A DNA stretch of 64,000 bases from an uncultured Clostridia bacterium. Its GTDB lineage: Bacteria > Bacillota > Clostridia > Oscillospirales > Ruminococcaceae. The stretch is taken from the NCBI GenBank assembly GCA_947632025.1, contig CANRNN010000005.1, positions 97,031-161,030 on the forward strand, read 5' to 3'. The notes under the pieces were generated by a model. That model did no database searches. It was given only the letters and a program-made list of their open reading frames with translations, and was not told where the DNA came from. Of the stretch, positions 18,274 to 26,932 are shown one piece after another (the stretch's first letter is position 1; the number at the start of each line of letters is the position of its first letter). A program made the translations under genes and the position numbers.

Positions 18274-19887
18274 TTGATAACAGTATCTGAAGTAAGCGTG
18301 GCGTTCGGCGGGCAGACTCTGTTCAAGGACGTTGACCTTAAGTTTACAGGCGGAAATTGCTACGGAGTAATAGGCGCAAACGGCGCGGGAAAGTCTACGT
18401 TCCTTAAAGTACTCTGCGGCGAGCTTGAGCCTACAAAGGGTACAGTCACCAGACCCCCCGAACTGCGTATGTCGGTCTTGAAACAGGACCACTACGCTTA
18501 CGACGAATTTACGGTGATGGATACCGTGATAATGGGAAATAAACGCCTGTACGATATAATGAAAGAAAAAGACGCGCTCTACGCAAAAGAGGATTTTTCG
18601 GACGAGGACGGCGAAAGAGCTTCCGTTTTAGAGGGCGAATTCGCCGAAATGAACGGCTACGAGGCAGAAAGCGACGCTTCAAAGCTCGTGCAGGGTCTGG
18701 GACTTTCCGAGGAGATAATGGAATGTTCCATGTCAAGCCTTACGGGAAGCGAAAAGGTAAAGGTGCTGCTCGCACAGTGCCTGTTCGGAAATCCCGATAT
18801 AATCCTTATGGACGAGCCGACAAACCATCTTGATGTGGACGCGGTGTCGTGGCTGGAGGATTTTCTGGCGGATTATTTCGGAACGGTAATTGTCGTGTCC
18901 CACGACAGGCATTTCCTGAATAACGTCTGCACGCATATCGTCGATATAGATTACGGAAAAATCAAAATGTACGTCGGAAACTACGAGTTCTGGTACGAGT
19001 CCTCACAGCTTATTCAGCGAATGATAAAACAACAGAACAAACGTTCCGAGGAGAAAATAAAAGAGCTTCAAAACTTTATAGCAAGGTTCTCGGCGAATAA
19101 GTCAAAGTCCAAACAGGCGACTTCGCGCCGTAAAATGCTTGATAAGCTGACCGTAGAGGAAATGCCCGCAAGCTCGCGGAAATACCCGTATATCGGATTC
19201 GATATGGAGCGCGAGGCAGGAAAGGATATACTTCAGGTGTCGGGTCTTTCCAAGACCGTCGACGGCGTGAAGGTGCTGGATAAGGTGGATTTCACCGTTT
19301 CAAAGGGCGATAAGATAGCGTTCGTCAGCGCGAACGAAATTTCCGTGACGACGCTTTTCAGTATCCTCACCGGAGAGCTTGAACCCGACGAGGGCTCGTA
19401 TAAGTGGGGAAGCACCATCTCCGTGAGCTATTTTCCAAACGACAACAGCGCGTTTTTCAACGACTGCAAACTTTCAGTACTCGACTGGATGCGGCAGTAC
19501 TCAAAGGACGAAACCGAAAGCTATCTGCGCGGTTTTCTTGGAAGAATGCTGTTCAGCGGCGACGACGTGTTCAAGCCCGTGAACGTCCTTTCGGGCGGAG
19601 AGCGGGTGAGGTGTATGTTCTCGCGGATGATGCTTTTCAACTCCAATTTCCTTATCCTCGACCGCCCCACGAACCACCTCGACCTCGAAAGCATAACAGC
19701 CGTGAACAACGGTCTTTCGGAATTTAAGGGAAATATCCTGCTCGCGACGCACGACCACGAGATACTCGACACCGTGCCGAACAGGATAATCGAGCTGTGC
19801 GAACACGGCGTTTCAGACAGACAGGGGACTTATGACGAATATATCACATGGAGAAATCAAAACGGCGGGGTCAAACTCGAAATCTGA
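18274..19887 (+). CDS. ABC-F family protein with a degenerate second ATP site
   Basis: The 537 residues form two ABC domains joined by a basic helical linker (about 250-295) and no membrane segment, as in ABC-F translation factors; overall it is most like the YbiT/YkpA group. Domain 1 has Walker A GANGAGKST (34-42) and Walker B LMDEPTNHLD (D180, E181), but a weak signature LTGSEK (156-161). Domain 2 has a good signature LSGGER (439-444). Its Walker A reads SANEISVTT (352-360) without the lysine, and its Walker B reads LDRPTNHLD with Arg (R464) for the catalytic Glu. One composite site should work and the other should not. Start is TTG after AAAAAGGAGACTAAAT. No antibiotic target-protection role can be inferred. 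Confidence 0.85.
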   Translation: MITVSEVSVAFGGQTLFKDVDLKFTGGNCYGVIGANGAGKSTFLKVLCGELEPTKGTVTRPPELRMSVLKQDHYAYDEFTVMDTVIMGNKRLYDIMKEKDALYAKEDFSDEDGERASVLEGEFAEMNGYEAESDASKLVQGLGLSEEIMECSMSSLTGSEKVKVLLAQCLFGNPDIILMDEPTNHLDVDAVSWLEDFLADYFGTVIVVSHDRHFLNNVCTHIVDIDYGKIKMYVGNYEFWYESSQLIQRMIKQQNKRSEEKIKELQNFIARFSANKSKSKQATSRRKMLDKLTVEEMPASSRKYPYIGFDMEREAGKDILQVSGLSKTVDGVKVLDKVDFTVSKGDKIAFVSANEISVTTLFSILTGELEPDEGSYKWGSTISVSYFPNDNSAFFNDCKLSVLDWMRQYSKDETESYLRGFLGRMLFSGDDVFKPVNVLSGGERVRCMFSRMMLFNSNFLILDRPTNHLDLESITAVNNGLSEFKGNILLATHDHEILDTVPNRIIELCEHGVSDRQGTYDEYITWRNQNGGVKLEI

Positions 19888-19906
19888 GCTGCGGGGGGCT
19901 TGAGCT

Positions 19907-20875
19907 ATGAATTATGTCATTTTCGATATGGAATGGAATCAGGCAATAAACGCCGCAAAAATGGTGAGAAATCCCGTCACGCTTCACGGTGAGATAATCC
20001 AGATAGGCGCGGTAAAGACCGACGAGAGCTTCAGCCTTGTCGATAAGCTGAAACTTACCATTCGCCCGAAGTATTACAAGAAAATGAATCCGCACGTCGA
20101 AAAAATAACAGGCATCACGGATCTTATGCTGACGGCGGGAGAAACGTTCCCGCAGGCGTTCAGGCGCTTTTCAGTCTGGTGCGGGGAAGAGTTCCGCTTC
20201 ATAACATGGGGCTTCGACGACGTCGCAATGCTTTCGGATAATTTGAAGCTCCACGGAATGGAACCGAATTTCGGAAGCGACTATATCAATCTCCAGCTTA
20301 TCTACAACAAGCAGGTAGACGGCGAACATCTGCAGTGCGCGCTATCTTCCGCTGCCGAGAAGCTCGAAATACCTATCGACGTTCAGGTACACGACGCTAT
20401 GAACGACGCGTACCTCACCTACGAGGTATTGAAAAAGCTCGATATGGTAAAGGGTATCGCGGAGTATTCGGAGCTTTCGGCGGCTGTGTCCACTCCGATA
20501 TACAAGGACGAGATAGACAATGTTCAGAATCCGAAAAATATGACAAAGGACGTGCGCGTATCCGTCTGGAAATGCCCCGCCTGCGGAAAGCCCCTGACTT
20601 TCGCGGAGTGGCTGTATCAGAACGGAAAAACAGCAAAAACCATAGCCCGCTGCTCCGGCTGCCCGAATATTTACACGGCAAAGCTGAAAGCAATAAAAAT
20701 ATCGGAGGAGCATTATATCGTCGTGAGAACGCTCTACGCCGCCGATAAAGATGACGAGAGCCGGTTTCTCGAAAAGCTCCGCAAGCGCGACGAACGCAGA
20801 AAAAAGGCAGCTATGCGGATAAAGAAACCCGAAACTGCAACGGAGGAAAACAATGATAACAACGGTACTGTTTGA
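19907..20875 (+). CDS. DEDDh-type 3'-5' exonuclease with C-terminal zinc finger
   Basis: The N-terminal 180 residues are an exonuclease domain of the KapD/epsilon-subunit type. FDMEWN supplies the first Asp/Glu pair, WGFDDVAML the second Asp, and HDAMNDAYLTY the His and last Asp, so the active site looks intact. A C-terminal region of about 100 residues has two cysteine pairs (CPAC and CSGC) that could bind zinc, then a highly charged tail. It may process RNA or DNA ends; the substrate is not evident. The start ATG follows GGGGGGCTTGAGCT. The end overlaps the HAD gene by 23 bases. Confidence 0.82.
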   Translation: MNYVIFDMEWNQAINAAKMVRNPVTLHGEIIQIGAVKTDESFSLVDKLKLTIRPKYYKKMNPHVEKITGITDLMLTAGETFPQAFRRFSVWCGEEFRFITWGFDDVAMLSDNLKLHGMEPNFGSDYINLQLIYNKQVDGEHLQCALSSAAEKLEIPIDVQVHDAMNDAYLTYEVLKKLDMVKGIAEYSELSAAVSTPIYKDEIDNVQNPKNMTKDVRVSVWKCPACGKPLTFAEWLYQNGKTAKTIARCSGCPNIYTAKLKAIKISEEHYIVVRTLYAADKDDESRFLEKLRKRDERRKKAAMRIKKPETATEENNDNNGTV

Positions 20876-21557
20876 CCTTGACGGCACGCTGCTGCCGTTT
20901 GAACAGGATAATTTCGTAAAGCTCTATTTCGGCGGGCTTTGCAAAAAAATAGCGCCGCTCGGCTTCAAGCCCGACAAGACTGTCAAGGATATCTGGGGCG
21001 GCACAAAGGCTATGATAGTAAACGACGGCTCGAAAACCAACCGCGAGGCGTTCTGGGAGTATTTCCGTTCGCAGAACCGCGACCTTCCCGAAATAGAGAG
21101 CCTGTGCGACGAGTTTTATACCAAAGAATTCGACGAGGTGAAGTCGTGCCTTGAATACCGTCCCGAACGAAAGCCGCTTATAGAGCGCCTGCATTCGCGG
21201 GGACTGAAAACCGTACTCGCGACAAATCCCATTTTCCCGTATGCCGCGCAGCTTACAAGACTGCGCTGGGCAGGGCTTGAGGAAAAGGATTTCGAGTACA
21301 TAACAAGCTACGAAAATTCTCATTACGGCAAGCCCAATACGATGTATTACAGCGAGCTTCTCGAAAAGCTTGGACTTTCGCCGTCGGAGTGCGTTATGAC
21401 AGGCAACAGCGTGACCGAGGACATCATTCCGTGTATTGAATTGGGAATGAAAACGTTTCTCGTGACGGAACATCTGGAAAATCCCGAAGGACTGGATATT
21501 TCGGCTTACCGCCGCGGAACGCTCTCCGACGCGGAGGAGTTTATAAACAGCCTTTGA
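20853..21557 (+). CDS. HAD superfamily hydrolase
   Basis: The 234-residue protein is a soluble HAD phosphatase. Motif I is FDLDGTL with both aspartates, motif II is LATNP, and the motif III/IV region includes KPNTMYY and GNSVTEDI. A helical cap lies between motifs I and II (about 15-95), as in phosphoglycolate phosphatase-like enzymes. The substrate cannot be told from the sequence. It begins inside the end of the exonuclease gene, so the two are coupled. Confidence 0.85.
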   Translation: MITTVLFDLDGTLLPFEQDNFVKLYFGGLCKKIAPLGFKPDKTVKDIWGGTKAMIVNDGSKTNREAFWEYFRSQNRDLPEIESLCDEFYTKEFDEVKSCLEYRPERKPLIERLHSRGLKTVLATNPIFPYAAQLTRLRWAGLEEKDFEYITSYENSHYGKPNTMYYSELLEKLGLSPSECVMTGNSVTEDIIPCIELGMKTFLVTEHLENPEGLDISAYRRGTLSDAEEFINSL

Positions 21558-21659
21558 CCCTGTAACTTTATGTGTAATGTGAACAGGCTTTAGTATTTTT
21601 TGGCGGATATTTGCATACTTTGTTAAAAGAAGTCCCGTACAAATTTTATGAGGTGTGCT

Positions 21660-21950
21660 ATGGTCTACAGCTTTAACGATCTGAAGTGCAAAGAGATAAT
21701 CAATATCAAAACAGGCGCACGGCTGGGCTATCCCGACGATATCGAGTTTGAAAGCTGCACCGCGAAGATCTGCCGTCTTATCGTGTTCGGAAAAGCAAAA
21801 TTCTTCGGGCTGCTCGGACGGGAGGATGATCTGTTCATAAAATGGTGTGATATTGAAGTTATCGGAGAAGATACTATTCTCGTGTCCTGTGATGTTCCGT
21901 CAAATCATACAAATAAAGGTCACAAAGGCTTTGGAAATTTGTTCAAATAG
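21660..21950 (+). CDS. YlmC/YmxH family PRC-barrel protein
   Basis: The 96-residue protein opens with YSFNDLKCKEIINIKTGARLG, closely matching the YlmC/YmxH family found in spore formers and often called sporulation-associated. The fold is a single small PRC-type beta barrel. The upstream ATG at 21648 gives four extra residues, but GAGGTG lies between the two ATGs and fits the second. Function is unknown in the family. It is followed by the rpsB promoter and long leader. Confidence 0.82.
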   Translation: MVYSFNDLKCKEIINIKTGARLGYPDDIEFESCTAKICRLIVFGKAKFFGLLGREDDLFIKWCDIEVIGEDTILVSCDVPSNHTNKGHKGFGNLFK

Positions 21951-21965
21951 ACGAATATTTTTTAC

Positions 21966-21994
21966 TTGAAATATTTCGGAAAATATGGTATAAT
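21966..21994 (+). promoter_or_regulatory. Sigma-A promoter of rpsB-tsf
   Basis: TTGAAA and TATAAT lie 17 bases apart, with TG one base before the -10 (extended -10). The transcript would carry a leader of about 280 bases before the rpsB ATG. Confidence 0.85.
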
Positions 21995-22000
21995 ATTAAG

Positions 22001-22280
22001 GTAATTTTGTAGATGAGAGATCATCGCTATTACACACGCCGTGACAGCGGTCTATGGTGCGTTTTTCCGAGCGGGCGGCATATTCCGGTGCGGAGTTATG
22101 CGGGCGCTTATTCCTGTGAGGAGTTCTGAGCGGGGCTTTTTAGTTGTTAAAGGGCATTTCGGACGGAGCTTTACGGAACGGGTCGTTTAGTACTAGGTTA
22201 TTCCGGTACGGCTTTTTCGGAAAACGTGTGGAGCGCGATTCACGGCGGAGGATATCAACCTAAATACGGAGGAAAAGACA
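22001..22280 (+). promoter_or_regulatory. Long structured 5' leader of rpsB
   Basis: About 280 bases separate the promoter from the rpsB start and contain no credible ORF. The stretch is rich in CGG-containing repeats: TTCCGGTGCGG (22083) recurs as TTCCGGTACGG (22201), and a related CGGACGGAGCTTTACGGAACGG block lies between. Ribosomal protein S2 represses its own leader in other bacteria, so an autoregulatory r-protein leader is a reasonable inference. I cannot match it to a named RNA family. Confidence 0.5.
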
Positions 22281-23003
22281 ATGGCAGTAGTATCAATGAA
22301 ACAGCTCCTCGAAGCAGGAGTACACTTCGGACACCAGACAAGACGCTGGAACCCGAAAATGGATCAGTACATCTTTACACAGAGAAACGGTATCCACATC
22401 ATCGACCTTCAGAAAACCGTGAAGAAACTGGACGAGGCTTACAACTTCATTCACGATGTAGCGGCAAACGGCGGCGAAATACTCTTCGTCGGCACCAAGA
22501 AGCAGGCGGCGGATTCCATAAAGGAAGAGGCTGTACGCGCAGGCGCACATTATGTAAACGCACGCTGGCTGGGCGGTATGATGACAAACTTCAAGACTAT
22601 CCAGAGAAGAATAGCACGCCTTGAACAGCTCCATAAGATGGAGTCCGACGGCACGTTCGATCTGCTCCCCAAAAAGGAAGTTATCAAGCTCAATCTTGAG
22701 ATCGAAAAGCTCGAAAAGTTCCTCGGCGGAATAAAGAATATGAAGAAGCTCCCCGGAGCGCTCTTTATCGTCGACCCCAGAAGAGAAAAGATCGCTGTGG
22801 CTGAGGCTAAGAAGCTCGGTATCCCGATCGTCGCTATAGTCGACACCAACTGCGACCCCGACGAGATAGACTATGTTATCCCCGGAAACGATGACGCTAT
22901 CCGCGCCGTAAAGCTCATAGCGGGCGCTATGGCGGACGCTGTCATCTCCGCAAATCAGGGAACGGCTGACGCTTCCGAGGAAACAGAAGAGAAGAGCGAA
23001 TAA
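22281..23003 (+). CDS. rpsB: Ribosomal protein uS2
   Basis: uS2 sits on the back of the small subunit and is needed for bS1 or mRNA docking. The 240 residues contain the diagnostic [19 protein letters not shown] near the N-terminus and [20 protein letters not shown] followed by [24 protein letters not shown]. The acidic C-terminal tail ([10 protein letters not shown]) is typical. GGAGG lies eight bases before the ATG. It forms an operon with tsf, 28 bases downstream. Confidence 0.97.
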   Translation: MAVVSMKQLLEAGVHFGHQTRRWNPKMDQYIFTQRNGIHIIDLQKTVKKLDEAYNFIHDVAANGGEILFVGTKKQAADSIKEEAVRAGAHYVNARWLGGMMTNFKTIQRRIARLEQLHKMESDGTFDLLPKKEVIKLNLEIEKLEKFLGGIKNMKKLPGALFIVDPRREKIAVAEAKKLGIPIVAIVDTNCDPDEIDYVIPGNDDAIRAVKLIAGAMADAVISANQGTADASEETEEKSE

Positions 23004-23030
23004 TTATAGATTTTTAAGGAGAAAACTGAA

Positions 23031-23936
23031 ATGGCAAATATTACACCGAGTGAAGTCAAAGAGCTTCGCGATATGACAGGCTGCGGTATGATGGACTGCA
23101 AAAAGGCTCTTGAGGAAGCAAACGGCAACCGCGACGAGGCGGTCAAGATACTCCGTGAAAAGGGTCTTGCAAAGGCTGCCAAGAAAGCGGGAAGAATTGC
23201 AGCAGAGGGCGTTGTAAAGGCTCTCGTAAAGGGCAACAAGGGTATTATAGCGGAAATAAACTGCGAAACCGACTTCTGCGCGAAGTCCGATAAGTTTCTG
23301 GAGCTTGTGGAGGATATCGCAAATACTATCCTCGACAGCGACGCGGCTGACCCCGACGCTCTTATGGATTGCACCGTTTCGGGCGGAAGCGAAAAGGTAA
23401 GCGATTACCTCACGAATAAGATAGCTACTATCGGCGAGAATATCAAGATCCGCCGCTTCACGAAAATGGAAGGCACACTTATTCCGTATATGCACGACGG
23501 CGGCAGAATAGGCACTCTCGTAAAGATAGACACCGATAAGCCTGAGGATAAGGAAGTCCTCGATTGCGGAAAGAACGTTGCACTTCAGATAACCGCTCTT
23601 AACGCGCAGTATATCTGCAAGGACTGCGTACCCGCCGAGGTACTCGCAAACGAGAAGGAAGTCCAGACCAAGCTCGTAGAAGCTGAGGGCAAGCCCGCAA
23701 ACGTTGCCGAGAAGATCGTCGAGGGTCGTCTGAGAAAGTTCTACGAAGAGGTCTGCCTTATGGAGCAGAAGTACTTTAAGGACGATTCAATGACTATCGC
23801 GAAATATATAGATTCCGTTGCCAAGGCGCAGGGCGCGAAGATCTCCGTGGCGGAGTTCGTTCGCTTCGAGCGCGGCGAGGGTATCGAAAAGAAACAGGAA
23901 AATTTCGCCGACGAAGTCGCTTCTATGATAAAGTAA
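23031..23936 (+). CDS. tsf: Elongation factor Ts
   Basis: EF-Ts is the nucleotide exchange factor of EF-Tu. The 301 residues begin with the UBA-like segment containing VKELRDMTGCGMMDCKKAL, followed by the core with EINCETDFCAKSDKF, the main EF-Tu contact. The length fits the long Firmicutes form. It follows rpsB in the usual order, and pyrH and frr, often next, are absent because a terminator ends the transcript. Confidence 0.97.
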   Translation: MANITPSEVKELRDMTGCGMMDCKKALEEANGNRDEAVKILREKGLAKAAKKAGRIAAEGVVKALVKGNKGIIAEINCETDFCAKSDKFLELVEDIANTILDSDAADPDALMDCTVSGGSEKVSDYLTNKIATIGENIKIRRFTKMEGTLIPYMHDGGRIGTLVKIDTDKPEDKEVLDCGKNVALQITALNAQYICKDCVPAEVLANEKEVQTKLVEAEGKPANVAEKIVEGRLRKFYEEVCLMEQKYFKDDSMTIAKYIDSVAKAQGAKISVAEFVRFERGEGIEKKQENFADEVASMIK

Positions 23937-23950
23937 TAATAAAAAATCCC

Positions 23951-23983
23951 AAGGCTCTCCCAAAAGGGAGAGCCTTTATTTTA
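23951..23983. terminator. Bidirectional terminator between tsf and spoIIID
   Basis: AAGGCTCTCCC pairs perfectly with GGGAGAGCCTT around AAAA. The plus strand continues TATTTTAT, and the minus strand continues GGGATTTTTTATT. It therefore can stop both the rpsB-tsf transcript and the convergent spoIIID transcript, whose stop codon is at 23981. Confidence 0.9.
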
Positions 23984-24259
23984 TGTACCGAATTTTTTCT
24001 GCGATAATTCGCGGTATTTGCGCTTTGTCGCTTCACCGCCGCGTATGTGGCGTTCCTGCTTGTTTCGGTCTAAAACCGCTTTTACCTCGTCAAAGAGAAT
24101 TTTGTCGGTCTTTTCGAGCTTTACGGTAATGTCCTGATGAACGGTAGATTTGCTTATTCCGAACTGCCGCGCCGCCGAGCGCACAGTCGCGTTGTTTTCA
24201 ACAATAAATTTTCCCAGCACGACGCATCTTTCCGTGTTTCCTTCACAACGCCCTTTCAA
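23981..24259 (-). CDS. spoIIID: SpoIIID, sporulation transcriptional regulator
   Basis: SpoIIID is a small DNA-binding protein that switches mother-cell gene expression during sporulation. The helix-turn-helix ATVRSAARQFGISKSTVHQD and the basic C-terminal segment RHIRGGEATKRKY match Bacillus subtilis SpoIIID closely. I begin it at a TTG preceded by GGGGGTGA at five bases, which gives 92 residues, about the length of the B. subtilis protein (93). An ATG at 24274 would add five residues but has no ribosome-binding site. The gene is convergent with tsf. Its presence points to an endospore former or the descendant of one. Confidence 0.92.
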   Translation of the reverse strand: MKGRCEGNTERCVVLGKFIVENNATVRSAARQFGISKSTVHQDITVKLEKTDKILFDEVKAVLDRNKQERHIRGGEATKRKYRELSQKKFGT

Positions 24260-24345
24260 GAAATTCACCCCCATCTTGTGTACATTAAATAGTATGTTCA
24301 GGCTTCCGTAATTATGATTGCGGACAAATTCCAAAATTGACAGTC

Positions 24346-24374
24346 TTGACAAGCGTCGGAAAAAATTGTATAAT
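24346..24374 (+). promoter_or_regulatory. Sigma-A promoter of the aluminium-resistance-family gene
   Basis: TTGACA and TATAAT are 17 bases apart. A second TTGACA lies nine bases upstream (24337) and would be poorly spaced. The intergenic stretch also has to contain the divergent spoIIID promoter, which I cannot place. Confidence 0.8.
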
Positions 24375-24410
24375 ATGTAGTATAGAAGTTTTTTACCGGA
24401 GGAATGTATT

Positions 24411-25679
24411 ATGTCCCTTTTGTCTTGTTCCGAGTTTTTTAAGTTTTCGGAAAAATTGCAGTGCGCATCCGAAAAGGCTGAAAGCCTTGCAAAGCCGTAT
24501 TTTGAGAAAATCTCCGAGGTCGCCGCTTATAACGGCGAAAAGGTGCTGTCGGCGTTTATTAAAAACGGCGTCGCGGAAATGCACCTTAAAGGGACAACAG
24601 GCTACGGCTATAACGACGCGGGTCGCGATAAGCTTGACGAGGTATTCGCCGAGGCGGTCGGCGCGGAATCGGCACTGGTGCGCCACGGCTTCGTAAACGG
24701 CACACACGCGCTTTCGACGGCGCTTTTCGGGATACTCCGCCCGAACGATAAGCTGCTGTGCGTCACGGGAAAGCCTTACGATACGCTGTCAGAGGTCATT
24801 TTCGGAGAGTACGGCGGTTCGCTTAAAGAGTTCGGCGTGAAATACGAGCAGGTAGACTTGCTTTCGGACGGAACGCCCGATTATGACGGGATAAAAAATT
24901 CAGCCGCAGGCGCAAAGGCGGTCTATATCCAGCGTTCGCGGGGGTATTCGCTGCGTCCGTCGCTGTCGGTGGGAATAATCGGAAAAATAGTTGAAGCCGT
25001 CCGCTCCGTCAATAAGAAAGCCGTTATCATGGTCGACAACTGCTACGGCGAATTCACGGAAAAAACCGAGCCGCTGTCCGTCGGCGCAGACCTTATTATA
25101 GGAAGCCTTATCAAAAATCCCGGAGGCGGGATCGCCAGAACAGGCGGCTATATCGCGGGACAAAGCGGACTTGTCGAGCTTTGCTCCTACAGGCTTACAA
25201 CGGTCGGCACGGGCGCGGAGGTGGGCTGCTCTCTCGACGAGAACCGCTCTATGCTGCTGGGACTGTTTTTAGCGCCGCAGACGGTGGAAAGCGCGCTTAA
25301 AACCGCCGTGTTCGCGTCGGCGCTTTTCGAGCAGCTGGGCTTCGAGGCGTTCCCGAAATATAACGAGCCCAGAACGGATATAATAACCGCTCTCAAACTC
25401 GGCGGCGAGAAACAGCTTATAGCTTTCTGCGAGGGAATACAAAGCGGTTCGCCCGTGGACAGTATGGCAGCGCCGGAGCCGTGGGATATGCCCGGCTACG
25501 ACAGCCGCGTGATAATGGCGGCAGGCGCGTTCACAATGGGCGCTTCGATAGAGCTTTCGGCGGACGCTCCGTTAAGAGAGCCGTTCGCGGTGTGGCTTCA
25601 GGGCGGGCTTACCTATCCGACGGGAAAAACAGGCATACTCTGCGCGGCAAAACGAATGGAGGAAAAGGGCTTTATATGA
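24411..25679 (+). CDS. Methionine gamma-lyase / aluminium resistance family PLP protein
   Basis: The 422-residue protein belongs to the YnbB family, annotated as aluminium resistance or methionine gamma-lyase-like. Family blocks include MHLKGTTGYGYNDAGRDKLDE, RHGFVNGTHALSTALFG, VYIQRSRGYSLRPS, MVDNCYGEFTE and SLIKNPGGGIARTGGYIAG, in which the Lys should bind PLP. The C-terminus has VQGGLTYPTGK-like WLQGGLTYPTGKTGIL. The true reaction is not known. The start ATG follows CCGGAGGAATGTATT. The end overlaps the next gene by four bases. Confidence 0.88.
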   Translation: MSLLSCSEFFKFSEKLQCASEKAESLAKPYFEKISEVAAYNGEKVLSAFIKNGVAEMHLKGTTGYGYNDAGRDKLDEVFAEAVGAESALVRHGFVNGTHALSTALFGILRPNDKLLCVTGKPYDTLSEVIFGEYGGSLKEFGVKYEQVDLLSDGTPDYDGIKNSAAGAKAVYIQRSRGYSLRPSLSVGIIGKIVEAVRSVNKKAVIMVDNCYGEFTEKTEPLSVGADLIIGSLIKNPGGGIARTGGYIAGQSGLVELCSYRLTTVGTGAEVGCSLDENRSMLLGLFLAPQTVESALKTAVFASALFEQLGFEAFPKYNEPRTDIITALKLGGEKQLIAFCEGIQSGSPVDSMAAPEPWDMPGYDSRVIMAAGAFTMGASIELSADAPLREPFAVWLQGGLTYPTGKTGILCAAKRMEEKGFI

Positions 25680-26395
25680 ACAGCGAAAAGAAATCGCTCT
25701 ACATCGTCGCGGGCTTCGCATTGATTTTGACATTTACGCTTTTGTGGATGTTCGTATCGACAGGCAGCGCGGTTTTCCTCGTAATCGGGATATTGATGCT
25801 TATGACCGCCTATCAGATAATAATGCGGCTTGTGGTGGGAGTAATATGCGAGGCGCTGGCGGAAAAGGGCATATCGTACCGTTCGGCTTTTTTTGGAGTT
25901 TCCGAAGCGGAGCGGAGGTTCTATGCTGCTGCAAAAATGCGCCGGTTCAAGAGAGGACTTCCCGTTTTCGGTGAGTTTGAGAGCCTTTTTCTGTCAAAGC
26001 GTTCCGCCGAGGATATTCTTGCGGAATCCTGCCGTATAGAGCTGTGCCACGTTATAACTTTTTTTGCGGGATTTCTGCCGCTTGTGCTGTCGGTGTATTT
26101 CGGACAGTTTTGGATATTTCTTGCGGGCTCGGTGATAGCGGCGGTATACGACCTTATCTGCACGGCAGTCCAGAGGTACAACCGCCCGCGTCTTATCGAG
26201 GTTTCCGACAGACAGCGCGAACGCTTCTTCCGGAATCTTGACCGTAATGACCGCGAGGAGAACGCTCCTTGCGGGGAGTACGCTCCCGGCGAGGAGGAAG
26301 CTCCCGATAAAGAGGACGTTCCCGAAAGTAATTCCGCAGAACAGACCTACGAGGAAAAAGACGCGGACAACGCAAATAATGGAGAAATAACATAG
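25676..26395 (+). CDS. Membrane protein resembling CrtO acyltransferases
   Basis: The 239-residue protein has four likely membrane segments in two pairs (about 8-28, 32-60, 128-150 and 152-172). The central region KMRRFKRGLPVFGEFES, then ESCRIELCHVI, and later AVQRYNRPRLIEV resembles the small family called glycosyl-4,4'-diaponeurosporenoate acyltransferase (CrtO). No carotenoid genes are near, so the enzymatic name should be treated with care. The C-terminal 45 residues are an acidic tail with a loosely repeated EENAP/GEEEAP/KEDVP pattern. An upstream open frame (from 25481) is only the shadow of the preceding gene. Confidence 0.65.
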   Translation: MNSEKKSLYIVAGFALILTFTLLWMFVSTGSAVFLVIGILMLMTAYQIIMRLVVGVICEALAEKGISYRSAFFGVSEAERRFYAAAKMRRFKRGLPVFGEFESLFLSKRSAEDILAESCRIELCHVITFFAGFLPLVLSVYFGQFWIFLAGSVIAAVYDLICTAVQRYNRPRLIEVSDRQRERFFRNLDRNDREENAPCGEYAPGEEEAPDKEDVPESNSAEQTYEEKDADNANNGEIT

Positions 26396-26418
26396 AACAA
26401 CAGAACAAGGGGGCGCAA

Positions 26419-26916
26419 ATGACACAAATTAACGGATTTTCCATAGAAAAAGCCCTGCCAGAGGACGCGGAGGAGATAGCCGCGATATACCGTTCGCATA
26501 TCGGAAGTCCGGGCTGCACATGGGACGAGCATTATCCGACGCTCGATTTCGTAAAGCGGGATATCGAGGGGAATTTCCTCTACAAAGCCGTAAAGGACGG
26601 CGTGATAGTCGCGGCAGCGTATCTGGGCGAATACGAGGAGCGCGAGCGGATAGAGTGTTTCCCGCGCGAATTGCAGAATATGGGCGAATTGTCACGCGTC
26701 GGCGTGAAAAAGGGTTTTCAGAAAACAGGAGTAGGCACGGCGCTGGTGGAATTCCTCAAAAAGGAAGCCCCGAAGCTCTCGTATGACGGGATAGGTCTTT
26801 TATGCGGAGCTGAGAATTTTTCGGCAATGCGGCTGTACGAAAAGTGCGGATTCTCACGCGTGGGAGAATCGTTCCTGTACGATACACACTGGTACTGCTA
26901 CTGCTGCCGTTTTTAA
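26419..26916 (+). CDS. GNAT family N-acetyltransferase
   Basis: The 165-residue protein shows the GNAT plan: an N-terminal helix pair with ALPEDAEEIAAIYRSHI, a beta strand with VAAAYLGE, motif A with SRVGVKKGFQKTGVGTALVEFLKKEA (acetyl-CoA pyrophosphate loop QKTGVG), and motif B with ENFSAMRLYEKCGFSRVGE. It ends with three cysteines and aromatic residues (WYCYCCRF), which is unusual. Substrate unknown. The start ATG follows AAGGGGGCGCAA. Confidence 0.85.
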   Translation: MTQINGFSIEKALPEDAEEIAAIYRSHIGSPGCTWDEHYPTLDFVKRDIEGNFLYKAVKDGVIVAAAYLGEYEERERIECFPRELQNMGELSRVGVKKGFQKTGVGTALVEFLKKEAPKLSYDGIGLLCGAENFSAMRLYEKCGFSRVGESFLYDTHWYCYCCRF

Positions 26917-26932
26917 TTTAAGGAGATTTGCT

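Noticed and set aside
25481..25675. N-terminal extension of the CrtO-like protein
   Set aside because: It lies inside the YnbB-like gene in another frame; the ATG at 25676 overlaps that gene's stop in the usual way.
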